Shown one piece after another: positions 1 to 8,439 of a DNA stretch of 64,000 nt (positions are counted from its first letter, which is position 1; each line of letters starts with the position of its first letter). Origin of the DNA: Nitrogeniibacter aestuarii (GTDB lineage: Bacteria > Pseudomonadota > Gammaproteobacteria > Burkholderiales > Rhodocyclaceae). The position numbers were made by a program, and so were the translations under genes. The notes below the pieces were generated by a model, which did no database searches, was not told the origin of the DNA, and was given only the letters and a program-made list of their open reading frames with translations. Where the stretch lies: positions 3,038,001-3,102,000 of the forward strand of contig NZ_CP071321.1 of NCBI RefSeq assembly GCF_017309585.1. The letters run 5' to 3'.

Positions 1-611
1 TGGCTCACCTCCGCCTCGTCGCTCACGAACTGTTTGCCGTTGATCATGGCCTGGGCCACGCGCTCGCCACGCCAGTGGTGAAAGGCAATCGCCGCCAGAT
101 GCAGGCCAATGAAGCCGAGAATGAGCGCAAAACCCACCTCGTGCGGCTCTTCAAACAGCTCTTCGAGCTGCTTCATGCCGCCCAGCAGCGAGGCCATCGG
201 GCCGGTCTGGAACTCGGTGGCCGCCAGGCCGAAGCCGGTCAGCACCATCATGGCGACCAGAAGATAGAAACCGATGAACGCCAGCGATGCCGCCGCATCG
301 TGCCCGCGTCGCGCGCGCGGCCAGCGAAGATTCAGCAGCCCCTTCCAGGCGCGCGGATGCCACAGATCGGTCCAGCGGGCGCTGGCCGGACCCACCAGCC
401 CCCACAGCAGACGCACCGCCAGGCCGGCGGCCAGCGCGTAGCCACTGACGATATGCCAGGACCACAACAATTCGGCGGTGGTGTCATGTTCGAAAAACTC
501 GGCCAGCTGGCTGGTGCCGATCAAGGCCACAATGGCCAGCACGATCCACCAGTGGGTGATGCGCAGCAGTGGGTCGAAAACCCGGACGGGTTGCGATGCT
601 TGCGTGTTCAT
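1..611 (-). CDS. Cytochrome b561 family protein (partial, runs off left edge)
   Basis: Membrane di-haem cytochrome b of the bacterial b561/Ni-hydrogenase cytochrome b type, which passes electrons within the inner membrane. The protein begins MNTQASQPVRVFDPLLRITH. Likely haem-ligand histidines are in RITHWW, in WHIVSGY, and in the last helix region (HEVGF and GLHLAAIAFHHW). About four membrane segments are visible. The start at 611 follows a strong AGGAGG site. No stop is reached before base 1, so the C-terminus is missing, but roughly 200 residues is already close to the family's usual length. A CTTAAG-type direct repeat lies just upstream, and the adjacent two-component genes on the same strand suggest they control it. 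Confidence 0.9.
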   Translation of the reverse strand, partial: MNTQASQPVRVFDPLLRITHWWIVLAIVALIGTSQLAEFFEHDTTAELLWSWHIVSGYALAAGLAVRLLWGLVGPASARWTDLWHPRAWKGLLNLRWPRARRGHDAAASLAFIGFYLLVAMMVLTGFGLAATEFQTGPMASLLGGMKQLEELFEEPHEVGFALILGFIGLHLAAIAFHHWRGERVAQAMINGKQFVSDEAEVS

Positions 612-655
612 GATGCCCTCCTCTCATAGGATGGCACCCAGTCTGACCACCAAAG

Positions 656-672
656 CTTAGGGAATTCTTAAG
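656..672 (-). promoter_or_regulatory. PmrA/QseB-type box upstream of cytochrome b561
   Basis: Read on the plus strand this is CTTAGG-GAATT-CTTAAG: two near-identical hexamers with an 11-bp period. It matches the known PmrA/BasR and QseB box (CTTAA-N5-CTTAA). It ends 45 bp before the cytochrome b561 start and overlaps the last codons of the kinase gene. A second copy lies at 21604-21620. Confidence 0.6.
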
Positions 673-2038
673 CGATTACGACTGCCGGCAACCTCACACG
701 AACGAGTAATCCACCGCCGGCCGATGAGGTGTCGAGCACCACCTGGCCGCCATGTGCACGCACGATCTCGCGCACGATGGCCAGCCCCAGCCCACTGCCG
801 GGTACTGCCGAACCGGGCATGCGGGCGAAGCGCTCGAAGGCCTTCTCGCGCCATTCCGGCGGAATACCGGGCCCGTTGTCCTCGACCTCGATGCGCACCG
901 TCGCGGCATCGGTCCGGCAGCGCACAGAGACGCGGCCCCCCGCCGGCGCGTACTTGAGCGCGTTATCGACCAGATTGGAGAGCAATTCGCGCAGCAGTGT
1001 CGGCTCACCCGCCACGCACGCTGGGTCGCGCTCGATCCCCAGATCGATGCCACGTGCATCCGCGCGCCGCAGCCACTCTTCGACCTGCTCATCGATCAGG
1101 GTGTCCAGCGCCACCGGGGTATCGCCTCCCGCCCACTGCCCCATGGCATCCACACGGGCCAGGGAAAGCAACTGATTGGCCAGGCGTGTGGTGCGTTGCA
1201 CCCGTTCGCTGAGTCGCGCCACCTCGTCGGCAGACGGTGACGGGCCCAGACGCTCGATCTGCACCTGCAGGGCCGCCAGCGGCGTGCGCAACTCGTGGGC
1301 GGCATTCTGCAGAAAGTCGCGCTGCGCCGCCCCGGCCGCGTCCCGCCGGGCAAACATGGCATTGAGCGCCCCCACCACGCCGCGCACCTCGCGGGGCACA
1401 CCTGCCGGATCGATGGCCGACAGATCGTCCGCACCGCGCGCCGCCAGGGTCTGCTCGAGCTGGCGCAAGGGCCGCAGGCTGGTGGGAATGACAAAGCGCA
1501 CGATCCAGAACACCGCCAGCGAGGCAAAGATCAGCACAGCGCCAAAACCGAACAGCAGCCATTCGAGGGCCTGAGCGCGCTTGTGCCGGGTTTCGGCCAC
1601 GGTGACGAAAAACCCCTGCCCTTCGTGGATGCGATGAATGCGCACGCCGCGGACGGCCACATCGCGATAGATCACCTCGTAGAACGAGGCCCCCCCTTCA
1701 CCGTCCGGCGGCTCTGGTGGCGGCAGACCACGGTCACCGGCGATCCATTGTCCGGCGTCGCTACGTACCCGGAAGAAGATGCGATCGACCCGGTCGGTGC
1801 GCAGCAGTTGCTCCGCCTCATCCGGGAACGCGAGCGCAAGCTGCCCGTCGATGAGGCGCACATGGTTGGCCGTGCCTTCGGCCAGGTTGAGCAGACTGGC
1901 ATCGTAGGCGTCGCCCACCACACGCTCGGCGATCCGGTAGGCCACCAGAATGCCGGCCAGCACCAGCAGCGCCGGACCGAGCACGCCCAGCGTGAGGCGA
2001 CGGCGCAGGCTGCGGTTCAAGGGGTGGCGTCCGGGCAT
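668..2038 (-). CDS. Two-component sensor histidine kinase, TctE/QseC type
   Basis: Inner-membrane sensor kinase of 456 residues. It has an N-terminal membrane helix and a periplasmic region of about 120 residues resembling the TctE N-terminal sensor (2CSK_N-like). A second helix, a HAMP linker and the phospho-acceptor box follow, with His248 in AAHELRTPL. The ATPase domain has N (LSNLVDNALKYA), G1 (DNGPGIP) and G2 (GSGLGLAIV) motifs. The ATG at 2038 overlaps the end of the response regulator gene by 22 bases, so the two are co-translated. The signal sensed is not visible. In relatives it is a tricarboxylate or a membrane/metal stress cue. Confidence 0.9.
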   Translation of the reverse strand: MPGRHPLNRSLRRRLTLGVLGPALLVLAGILVAYRIAERVVGDAYDASLLNLAEGTANHVRLIDGQLALAFPDEAEQLLRTDRVDRIFFRVRSDAGQWIAGDRGLPPPEPPDGEGGASFYEVIYRDVAVRGVRIHRIHEGQGFFVTVAETRHKRAQALEWLLFGFGAVLIFASLAVFWIVRFVIPTSLRPLRQLEQTLAARGADDLSAIDPAGVPREVRGVVGALNAMFARRDAAGAAQRDFLQNAAHELRTPLAALQVQIERLGPSPSADEVARLSERVQRTTRLANQLLSLARVDAMGQWAGGDTPVALDTLIDEQVEEWLRRADARGIDLGIERDPACVAGEPTLLRELLSNLVDNALKYAPAGGRVSVRCRTDAATVRIEVEDNGPGIPPEWREKAFERFARMPGSAVPGSGLGLAIVREIVRAHGGQVVLDTSSAGGGLLVRVRLPAVVIA

Positions 2039-2673
2039 TCGAGCCGGTAACCGAAACCGCGAATGCTGCGAATGCGCACGCCAGCGGCCTCCAACCGGGG
2101 GCGCAGGCGCGAAATGTACACCTCCACCGCGTTGCTCGAACCCTCGGCCAGCAAGCGGTCCTTGGGCACCGAACGGCCCCCGGCGCGCATGAGCGCTTCG
2201 AGCAGATCCCACTCGCGGCCGGTGAGTGTCATCGCCTCACCCTGCAGGGTCACGGTGTGATCGTCCAGGTCGAGCCGCAAGGGGCCGAAGCTGATCATGC
2301 GCGGGCTCTGGTGGCCGCTGCGCCTGAGCACGGCGCGCATGCGCGCGTGCAGCTCAGACAATTCGAAAGGTTTGGGCAGATAGTCGTCGGCGCCCAGATC
2401 GAGCCCGTAGATCCGGTCCGACAAGGCATCGCGCGCGGTGATGAGGATGATCGCCATGGGCTCGCGTCCGGCGCGAATGCTGCGCACCAGCTCGTAGCCC
2501 GACACCCCGGGCAGGCCCACGTCCACCAGCGCCAGGTCATAGCGCTGGGCCTGCAGGCGAGCGAGCGCGGCACGGCCGTCGTGCTCCACATCCACCGTAT
2601 CGCCGGACTCACGCAAGAAGTCGGCAACGCCCTGAGCCAGGTCCACGTCGTCTTCAATGAGGATGACTCGCAC
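2017..2673 (-). CDS. OmpR-family response regulator, QseB/PmrA/TctD type
   Basis: DNA-binding regulator of 218 residues. The receiver domain has the acidic pocket IEDD and phospho-acceptor Asp51 (VDVGLPG), and a winged-helix domain follows. The segment SSNAVEVYISRLRPRL matches the recognition-helix region typical of QseB, PmrA and TctD. Start: GTG at 2673 behind GGAGGGC, giving VRVILIEDD, the usual family N-terminus. It forms an operon with the kinase downstream. The CTTAAG-type repeats at 656-672 and 21604-21620 are of the kind this subfamily binds. That link is inference. Confidence 0.92.
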   Translation of the reverse strand: MRVILIEDDVDLAQGVADFLRESGDTVDVEHDGRAALARLQAQRYDLALVDVGLPGVSGYELVRSIRAGREPMAIILITARDALSDRIYGLDLGADDYLPKPFELSELHARMRAVLRRSGHQSPRMISFGPLRLDLDDHTVTLQGEAMTLTGREWDLLEALMRAGGRSVPKDRLLAEGSSNAVEVYISRLRPRLEAAGVRIRSIRGFGYRLECPDATP

Positions 2674-2745
2674 AACGCCCTCCGGAACGCGCCTGTTGCG
2701 CGCAGCAAGCAGTGTATTCGTGTCCGGCCCGGTACGGCGTGCCGG

Positions 2746-2778
2746 AAAGAAAAAAGCTCCCGCCGAGGCGGGAGCTTT
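2746..2778 (-). terminator. Rho-independent terminator of the symporter operon
   Basis: An 11-bp perfect stem (2753-2763 with 2768-2778, arm AAAGCTCCCGC) has a 4-base loop and is followed on the minus strand by a run of T. It lies 18 bases past the stop of the sodium:solute symporter gene. Confidence 0.85.
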
Positions 2779-2796
2779 GGGCAACGCGGCCGGAGG

Positions 2797-4578
2797 TCAG
2801 TGACCCGTGGCAGCGCCGGCACCGCGTGGGGTGCGGATGTCTTCGACCATGTGCTGGATGTGATCCGGGCACGGGGCGGTGACTTTCGACACCAGGAACG
2901 CCACACCGAAGTTCAGCAGCGCACCAACAACACCGATACCTTCCGGCGAGATGCCGAACAGCCAGTTGGCCGGCACGTTTTCCGCCATCGGGGTGATGAA
3001 GATGCCCTTGAAGTACAGGATGTAGCCAAAGGTGAAGATCAGGCCCGTGAGCATGCCCACGATCGCGCCTTCCTTGTTCATCGTCTTGGAGAAGATGCCC
3101 AGCAGGATGGTCGGGAACAGCGAGGCGCACGCCAGACCGAACGCGAAGGCCACCACCTGCGCCACGAAGCCCGGCGGGTTGTAGCCCAGATAACCGGCCA
3201 CGCACACCGCCACGGCGGCTGCCACACGACCGGTGGCCAGCTCGGCCTTCTCGGACATGTCCGGCATCAGGATGCTCTTGAGCAGGTCATGCGAGATGGC
3301 GGCGGAAATCACCAGCAGCAGGCCGGCCGCGGTCGACAGGGCGGCGGCGATACCACCGGCGGCCACCAGGGCAATCACCCAGTCCGGCAGCTTGGCGATC
3401 TCGGGGTTCGCCAGCACCATGATGTCCCGATCCACGTCCAGTTCGCTGCCCTTCCAGCCGGCCGCTTCGGCTTTGGCCAGAAAGGCGGTATCGGTGGACT
3501 TGTCGTTGTAGTACTGGATGCGGCCGTCGCCGTTCTTGTCTTCGAACTTGATCAGCTTGGTCGCTTCCCAGCGCTTCATCCAGTCGGGGCGCGCCTCGTA
3601 CTGCAGGGCGGCTTCCGGCGCGAAGGCATCACCCGACACCAAGCCGCTGTTGACCGTGGTGTGCAGGTTGAAGCGGGCCATGGCGCCCACGGCCGGTGCC
3701 GTGGTGTAGAGGATGGCGATGAACACCAGCGCCCAACCGGCCGAGGAGCGCGCATCACGCACCTTGGGCACGGTGAAGAAGCGCACGATCACGTGGGGCA
3801 GACCAGCGGTACCGGCCATCAGCGCCAGGGTGATGGCGATCACGTCGATGAGCGACTTGTTGCCCTTGGTGTATTCCAGGAAGCCCAGATCGGTCACCAC
3901 GGCATCGAGCTTGTTCAGGAACGGCTCGCCCGTCTCGATCGAACCCCCCAGGCCCAGCTGCGGCACCGGATTGCCGGTCAGGTTCAGGGAAATGAAGATC
4001 GCCGGCACCATGTAGGCGAAGATCAGCACGCAGTACTGCGCCACCTGGGTGTAGGTCACGCCCTTCATGCCGCCGAGCACGGCGTAGAAGAACACCAGGC
4101 CCATCCCCACCAGCAGACCGGTGACGATGTCCACTTCCAGGAAGCGCGAGAACACGATACCGACACCGCGCATCTGACCGGCCACATAGGTGAAGGAGAT
4201 GAAGATCAGGCAGATCACCGCCACCAGGCGCGCCGTGTTCGAGTAGTAACGGTCACCGATGAACTGGGGCACCGTGAACTTGCCGAACTTGCGCAGGTAC
4301 GGGGCCAGCAGCACCGCCAGCAGCACATAACCGCCGGTCCAGCCCATGAGATACACCGAACCGCCATAGCCCAGGAAGGCGATCAGGCCTGCCATGGAGA
4401 TGAAGGAGGCGGCGGACATCCAGTCGGCTGCCGTGGCCATCCCGTTGACGACCGGGTGCACACCGCCACCGGCCACGTAGAAGTCGGACGTGCTGCCCGC
4501 ACGTGCCCAGATGGCCACGCCGATGTACAGCGCAAAAGACAGGCCAACGACGATAAACGTCAGGGTTTTCAGATCCAT
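2797..4578 (-). CDS. Sodium:solute symporter (large subunit, VC_2705-like)
   Basis: Inner-membrane sodium/solute symporter of 593 residues with about 13 hydrophobic helices. It belongs to the SSS family, close to acetate permease ActP. The core signature region includes GGMKGVTYTQ and AGTAGLPHVIVRFFTV. A hydrophilic insert of roughly 90 residues (with DKNGDGRIQYYND, EF-hand-like) lies around residues 320-400, as in the two-component branch of this family. The small DUF4212 gene ends 10 bases upstream. Such pairs usually carry acetate or other short carboxylates, but the substrate here is inferred. Confidence 0.88.
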   Translation of the reverse strand: MDLKTLTFIVVGLSFALYIGVAIWARAGSTSDFYVAGGGVHPVVNGMATAADWMSAASFISMAGLIAFLGYGGSVYLMGWTGGYVLLAVLLAPYLRKFGKFTVPQFIGDRYYSNTARLVAVICLIFISFTYVAGQMRGVGIVFSRFLEVDIVTGLLVGMGLVFFYAVLGGMKGVTYTQVAQYCVLIFAYMVPAIFISLNLTGNPVPQLGLGGSIETGEPFLNKLDAVVTDLGFLEYTKGNKSLIDVIAITLALMAGTAGLPHVIVRFFTVPKVRDARSSAGWALVFIAILYTTAPAVGAMARFNLHTTVNSGLVSGDAFAPEAALQYEARPDWMKRWEATKLIKFEDKNGDGRIQYYNDKSTDTAFLAKAEAAGWKGSELDVDRDIMVLANPEIAKLPDWVIALVAAGGIAAALSTAAGLLLVISAAISHDLLKSILMPDMSEKAELATGRVAAAVAVCVAGYLGYNPPGFVAQVVAFAFGLACASLFPTILLGIFSKTMNKEGAIVGMLTGLIFTFGYILYFKGIFITPMAENVPANWLFGISPEGIGVVGALLNFGVAFLVSKVTAPCPDHIQHMVEDIRTPRGAGAATGH

Positions 4579-4588
4579 GGTCGTCGCC

Positions 4589-4849
4589 TCAGTCTTCGTG
4601 CACGTCGTGTTCGCGATCGATCTTGTTCATGCGCGCCGCGTACCAGAAGATCAGCACCACGAACACATAGATCGAACCCTGCTGGGCAAACCAGAAACCC
4701 AGTTTGTAACCACCGATATGGATGCTGTTGAGCGCGTCGGCCATCACGATGCCGGCGCCGAACGACACCACGGCCCAGATCGCCATCACCGTCCACAACA
4801 GACCCAGCGTGGCCTTCCAGTAAGCCGCGCCACCCTCTCTTGTTGTCAT
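4589..4849 (-). CDS. DUF4212 small subunit of sodium:solute symporter
   Basis: Small membrane protein of 86 residues with two hydrophobic helices (about residues 12-35 and 48-70) and a charged C-terminus (KIDREHDVHED). It matches the DUF4212 family, which is almost always encoded directly before a symporter of the kind found next to it. The ATG at 4849 was chosen because GGAGGAG lies 8 bases upstream; an upstream in-frame extension to 4897 has no such site. Confidence 0.85.
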   Translation of the reverse strand: MTTREGGAAYWKATLGLLWTVMAIWAVVSFGAGIVMADALNSIHIGGYKLGFWFAQQGSIYVFVVLIFWYAARMNKIDREHDVHED

Positions 4850-5052
4850 CTTGTTGTCTCCTCCAAAGCATGACCCGCGGCGCACCTGCGACCGCATGCG
4901 GCAATGTACGTTTGGAGGGCTTACGAGAGGCTTTCCCGAAGCTTACGAATACCTGAACGCGACGGGCACGGGGGCCACAGGCACATGACGTGCTCGCGGA
5001 TACCCCCCCGCCCCGGTCGGTGACGCCATTCGACAGCGATGCTTGCCAGCCG

Positions 5053-5086
5053 AAAAAAAGACCGCCCGGGCGCGGGCGGTCTTTTT
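5053..5086. terminator. Bidirectional terminator hairpin
   Basis: A 14-bp perfect stem (5055-5068 with 5073-5086, arm AAAAAGACCGCCCG) has loop GGCG, with A-run and T-run on opposite sides so it can work in both directions. No gene ends beside it on either strand. It lies about 200 bp upstream of the DUF4212 start and 330 bp before vgrG. Confidence 0.75.
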
Positions 5087-5418
5087 GCATGAAACGCATC
5101 CACGCAGTGTGGCTTAGCGGGTATCGAGTTCGCTCATTAGCCCTTCTTGGCCGAAAGGTGCAAGTTCGAGACTTCTCGTAAGCGGTCGTTGGATGGGGAA
5201 GCGCTCTCAACGGCGAGAGAGCGGCCGTTGCTGTCGTTCAGCCGCACCCACAGAGACGGCCGCAAGGCCACCTAAAGGGGCGCCCAAAGGCTTTCGTCGT
5301 CGAATGCGCGCCCCTGCCTTTGATTTCGCGCGCAGACGACAACAATGCAGTAGATGCAGATTGAATAATTAGTGGCTGCACGGATATACTTCAACGTCAT
5401 TTCTGCCGGGTTGCGTTC
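5087..5418. other. Intergenic region with a tRNA-like stretch and the vgrG promoter
   Basis: No convincing protein gene. Bases 5107-5185 (plus strand) resemble a decayed tRNA: GGCTTAGCGGGTA looks like a D-arm and GTGCAAGTTCGAGACTT like a T-arm, but the acceptor and anticodon stems do not pair well. Further right are GC-rich partial inverted repeats around GGCGAGAGAGCGGCCGTTG and then an AT-rich stretch holding a promoter candidate. Confidence 0.4.
5361..5390 (+). promoter_or_regulatory. Sigma-70-like promoter for vgrG
   Basis: TTGAAT at 5361-5366 and TATACT at 5385-5390 are separated by 18 bases, in the only AT-rich stretch before vgrG and 28 bases before its ATG. Confidence 0.5.
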
Positions 5419-8400
5419 ATGCCCTCCCTCCGAGCCCTCTTCACCGCGCACCTCTCCCAGCACGCCCGTCTCCTCCACATCGAGACCGCACTTCCCGAGT
5501 CCGCCCTGGTGGTCGAACGCCTCACGGGCCGGGAAGCGATCAGCGAACTGTTTCGCTTCGAGGTGGACTGCCTGTCGGGCAACGCGCACTTTGAACTGAA
5601 GCAACTGCTGGGTGAGGAAGTCACCTTGCGCCTGCTGCAGGCCGACGGCAGCCTGCGCAACTGGCATGGCTATGTGACCGAAGCCATGAACCTGGGGGCC
5701 GACGGTGGGCTGGCCCGCTACCGGCTGGTGGTCGAACCCTGGCTGGCCTTCTGTGCCCAGCGCCGCGACTGCTTCCAGTTCCAGGACAAGGACGTGCTCG
5801 GCATCGCCGAAGAGATGTTCGGCGACTATGTCATGGCCGACTGGCGCGCCGATGTGACCCAGCCCCTGCGCCAGTACAGCCGCATCACCCAGTACCGCGA
5901 AACCGATTTCGATTTCCTGCGCCGTCTGCTCGCCGAAGAGGGCCTGTCGTGGCGCTTCGAGCACGACCAGAGCACCACGGCCAGCGACGATGCATCGGCC
6001 TCCCATGCCCGCCACAAGCTGGTCATCTTCGACCGCGACGCCGAGGCACCCGACAGTCTCCAGCCCACCATGCGCTTCCATCGCAATGACGGCCCCGAAT
6101 TCGAGGACAGCATCAATGTGCTGCGCGACATTCGCCAGGTGGTGCCCAATGCGGTCACCCGCAGCAGCTGGGACTACAGGAAACTCACCGCCACCGCCGC
6201 CCAGGCGACCAGCCCGCTGGCCATGGGCGAGCTGCCCACGCTGGAAATCTACGAAGGCGCCAGCGCCTATCGCTTCGAAGACACTGCCGCCGCCCAGCTG
6301 CGCACCGATCTCATGCTCGCGGCCTTCGAATCCGAACACCACCGCATTGCCGGCGAAGGCGCCGTGCGCCAGATGGCCGAGGGCACGCTCTTCACCCTCA
6401 CCCAGCATGATCACTACCAAGGCGACGACGCCCGCTTGCGCCTGCTCAGTGTCGAGCACCACGGAGCCAACAACCTGGGCGCCGAAGCGGCGCAGTTGCT
6501 GGGCAACACCGAGCTGGAGCAAGGCACCTACCGCAACCGCTTCGTGGTCCAGCGCGCGGACGCCCCGGTGGTGCCCGCGCCCATGGCACGCCCCCGGGTC
6601 AGCCAGCAGGTGGCGCTGGTGGTGGGCCACCCGGAGGCGGCACTGACCACCGATCGCGACCACCGCATCAAGATTCAATACCCCTGGCAGCGCGGCGAGG
6701 CGCCCAACGCGGGCGGCCTCAACGACACCGGGCCGGCCGCCACCGAGGGCAACGCCCCGGGTGACGCCACCTCAGGCACCTGGGTGCGGGTGGCCGAATG
6801 GCTGGCCGGCCCCAACTGGGGCAGCCACTTCCTGCCGCGCATCGGCACCGAAGTGCTGGTGGACTTCGTCGATGGCGATATCGACCGGCCCATCGTGGTC
6901 GGTCAGTGCTACAACGGCGCCGACCTGCCCCCGTTCTCGGCCGGCGTCGATTCAGGCGCCAACCACCCCGGCACCGTCTCGGGCTGGCACAGCCACAACC
7001 ACGAAGGCAAGGGCGCCGGCACCAATCAGTGGCTCACCGACGACGCCCCGGGCCAGTTGCGCACCCGTCTGGCCACCAGCGAAACCGACGCCCAGCTGGG
7101 CCTGGGCCACCTGGTGGATCAGCGCCTGGACAGCGCCCATCGCGGGCCCTGGCGCGGCACCGGCTTTGAGCTACGCACCGACGGCTGGCTGGCCGTGCGT
7201 GCCGGCGAAGGCATGCTCATCAGCACCACCGCCCGCCAGAACGCCACCAGCACCCAGATGGATGTGGCCGAAGCTGTCGGCCAACTGCGCGCGGCCGAGC
7301 AGAGCGCCCAATCGCTCAATGACGCGGCCAGCGCATCCGGTGCCCTCGGCCTCAAGGCCAACAAGCAACAAACGGCATTCATCGACGGGCTCGATCCACA
7401 GAAAGAGGGCAAATTCGAGGGCAGCATCGGCGGGCAGGAAGCAAAGAAAGCCCAACCCGGCAGCCGAACTCTGGGCGAGCCCACCGAACGCTTCGCCAAG
7501 CCCTATATCGTCACCGAAGGGCCGGACGACATCGGCCTCTCGACCCCCGCCAGCAGCATTCTCTTCGCCAGCCAGAACCTGCACGCCACCGCGCAGGAAG
7601 ACCTGCACATCGCCAGCGCCAAGACCTTCTCCGCCACCGCCGGCGAAGCGGCCAGCCTCTACACCCACGCGGGCGGCATCAAATCCATCGCCGCCGCCGG
7701 CACCCACACCCTCCAGGCCCACACCGACGAGATGGAAATCCTCGCCGACGACTCGGTGACCATCACCAGCTCGAACGACGAGATCCACATCCAGGCCAAG
7801 GACAGCATCGTGCTCAAGGCCGGGCAGAGTTCCGTCACGCTCAAGGGCGGGGACATCACCTTTGCCTGCCCGGGGACGTTCTCGGTCAAGGGCAGTGGGA
7901 ATGCGTTTGTGGGGCCGGGGAGTCTGTCAGCTAACCCACAAGCCTTGCCAGCCGGATTGACCGAAGTCACTGACAGCATTGATCTTGAATTCACCTATCA
8001 CAACTTGGCACCCGTCAAGAACGCGCCTTACAAACTGATCTTTGAAGACGGGTCCGTCATGAGCGGCACCTTGGATGCCAACGGGAAAGCCCACATCGAA
8101 AACCCGCCACCCTACGCCGCACGAGTCGAGTACGGCGAGGATGTCCGAGTTGAGCCAGAGCACTTTGTCCCCCTCATGAACAACCCCATTGCCGGGGCCA
8201 AGCCCCGAACAAAAGAAGACGCGCTGGCCCTGTGGGCGCAGTTTTCCGAAGCCGAGCAGGCGCACCGCGAAGACTATTTCTTTGACGACGAAATTGCCGC
8301 AATGGACGATGAATCTGCCTCGCTAGAATACGGCGCCTACACCGACTACACGCTGCCTGGAGAAGACAACCCGGCCGCTGGCGACTATCGAGTCGATCAC

Positions 8401-8439
8401 CCGCAACAGCCCGCAGGCGACGAGGAGGCCGAACTGTGA
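5419..8439 (+). CDS. vgrG: Type VI secretion VgrG spike protein with C-terminal extension
   Basis: Trimeric needle-tip protein of 1006 residues that carries effectors through the type VI apparatus. Residues about 20-390 form the gp27-like hub (opening HARLLHIETALPESALVVER). About 395-520 form the gp5-like OB domain (DRDHRIKIQYPW, GTEVLVDFVDGD, RPIVVGQCYNG). A linker and a DUF2345 beta-helix follow at about 650-815 (DEIHIQAKDSIVLKAGQSS). After residue 850 there is an extra domain (LEFTYHNLAPVKNAPYKLIF) resembling a transthyretin-like adaptor, then an acidic tail. No baseplate or sheath genes lie in the window, so this is an orphan vgrG. Its stop overlaps the next gene's start, which fits the extension loading that effector. 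Confidence 0.95.
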   Translation: MPSLRALFTAHLSQHARLLHIETALPESALVVERLTGREAISELFRFEVDCLSGNAHFELKQLLGEEVTLRLLQADGSLRNWHGYVTEAMNLGADGGLARYRLVVEPWLAFCAQRRDCFQFQDKDVLGIAEEMFGDYVMADWRADVTQPLRQYSRITQYRETDFDFLRRLLAEEGLSWRFEHDQSTTASDDASASHARHKLVIFDRDAEAPDSLQPTMRFHRNDGPEFEDSINVLRDIRQVVPNAVTRSSWDYRKLTATAAQATSPLAMGELPTLEIYEGASAYRFEDTAAAQLRTDLMLAAFESEHHRIAGEGAVRQMAEGTLFTLTQHDHYQGDDARLRLLSVEHHGANNLGAEAAQLLGNTELEQGTYRNRFVVQRADAPVVPAPMARPRVSQQVALVVGHPEAALTTDRDHRIKIQYPWQRGEAPNAGGLNDTGPAATEGNAPGDATSGTWVRVAEWLAGPNWGSHFLPRIGTEVLVDFVDGDIDRPIVVGQCYNGADLPPFSAGVDSGANHPGTVSGWHSHNHEGKGAGTNQWLTDDAPGQLRTRLATSETDAQLGLGHLVDQRLDSAHRGPWRGTGFELRTDGWLAVRAGEGMLISTTARQNATSTQMDVAEAVGQLRAAEQSAQSLNDAASASGALGLKANKQQTAFIDGLDPQKEGKFEGSIGGQEAKKAQPGSRTLGEPTERFAKPYIVTEGPDDIGLSTPASSILFASQNLHATAQEDLHIASAKTFSATAGEAASLYTHAGGIKSIAAAGTHTLQAHTDEMEILADDSVTITSSNDEIHIQAKDSIVLKAGQSSVTLKGGDITFACPGTFSVKGSGNAFVGPGSLSANPQALPAGLTEVTDSIDLEFTYHNLAPVKNAPYKLIFEDGSVMSGTLDANGKAHIENPPPYAARVEYGEDVRVEPEHFVPLMNNPIAGAKPRTKEDALALWAQFSEAEQAHREDYFFDDEIAAMDDESASLEYGAYTDYTLPGEDNPAAGDYRVDHPQQPAGDEEAEL

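Noticed and set aside
5107..5185. Functional tRNA gene
   Set aside because: Acceptor stem pairs only partly, the T-stem has a mismatch and the anticodon arm cannot be drawn, so it is listed only as a possible remnant.
5272..6678. Long open frame on the minus strand opposite vgrG
   Set aside because: It is antisense to a clear VgrG, has low-complexity Gly/Ala/Val composition and no domain; high GC keeps the opposite frame open.
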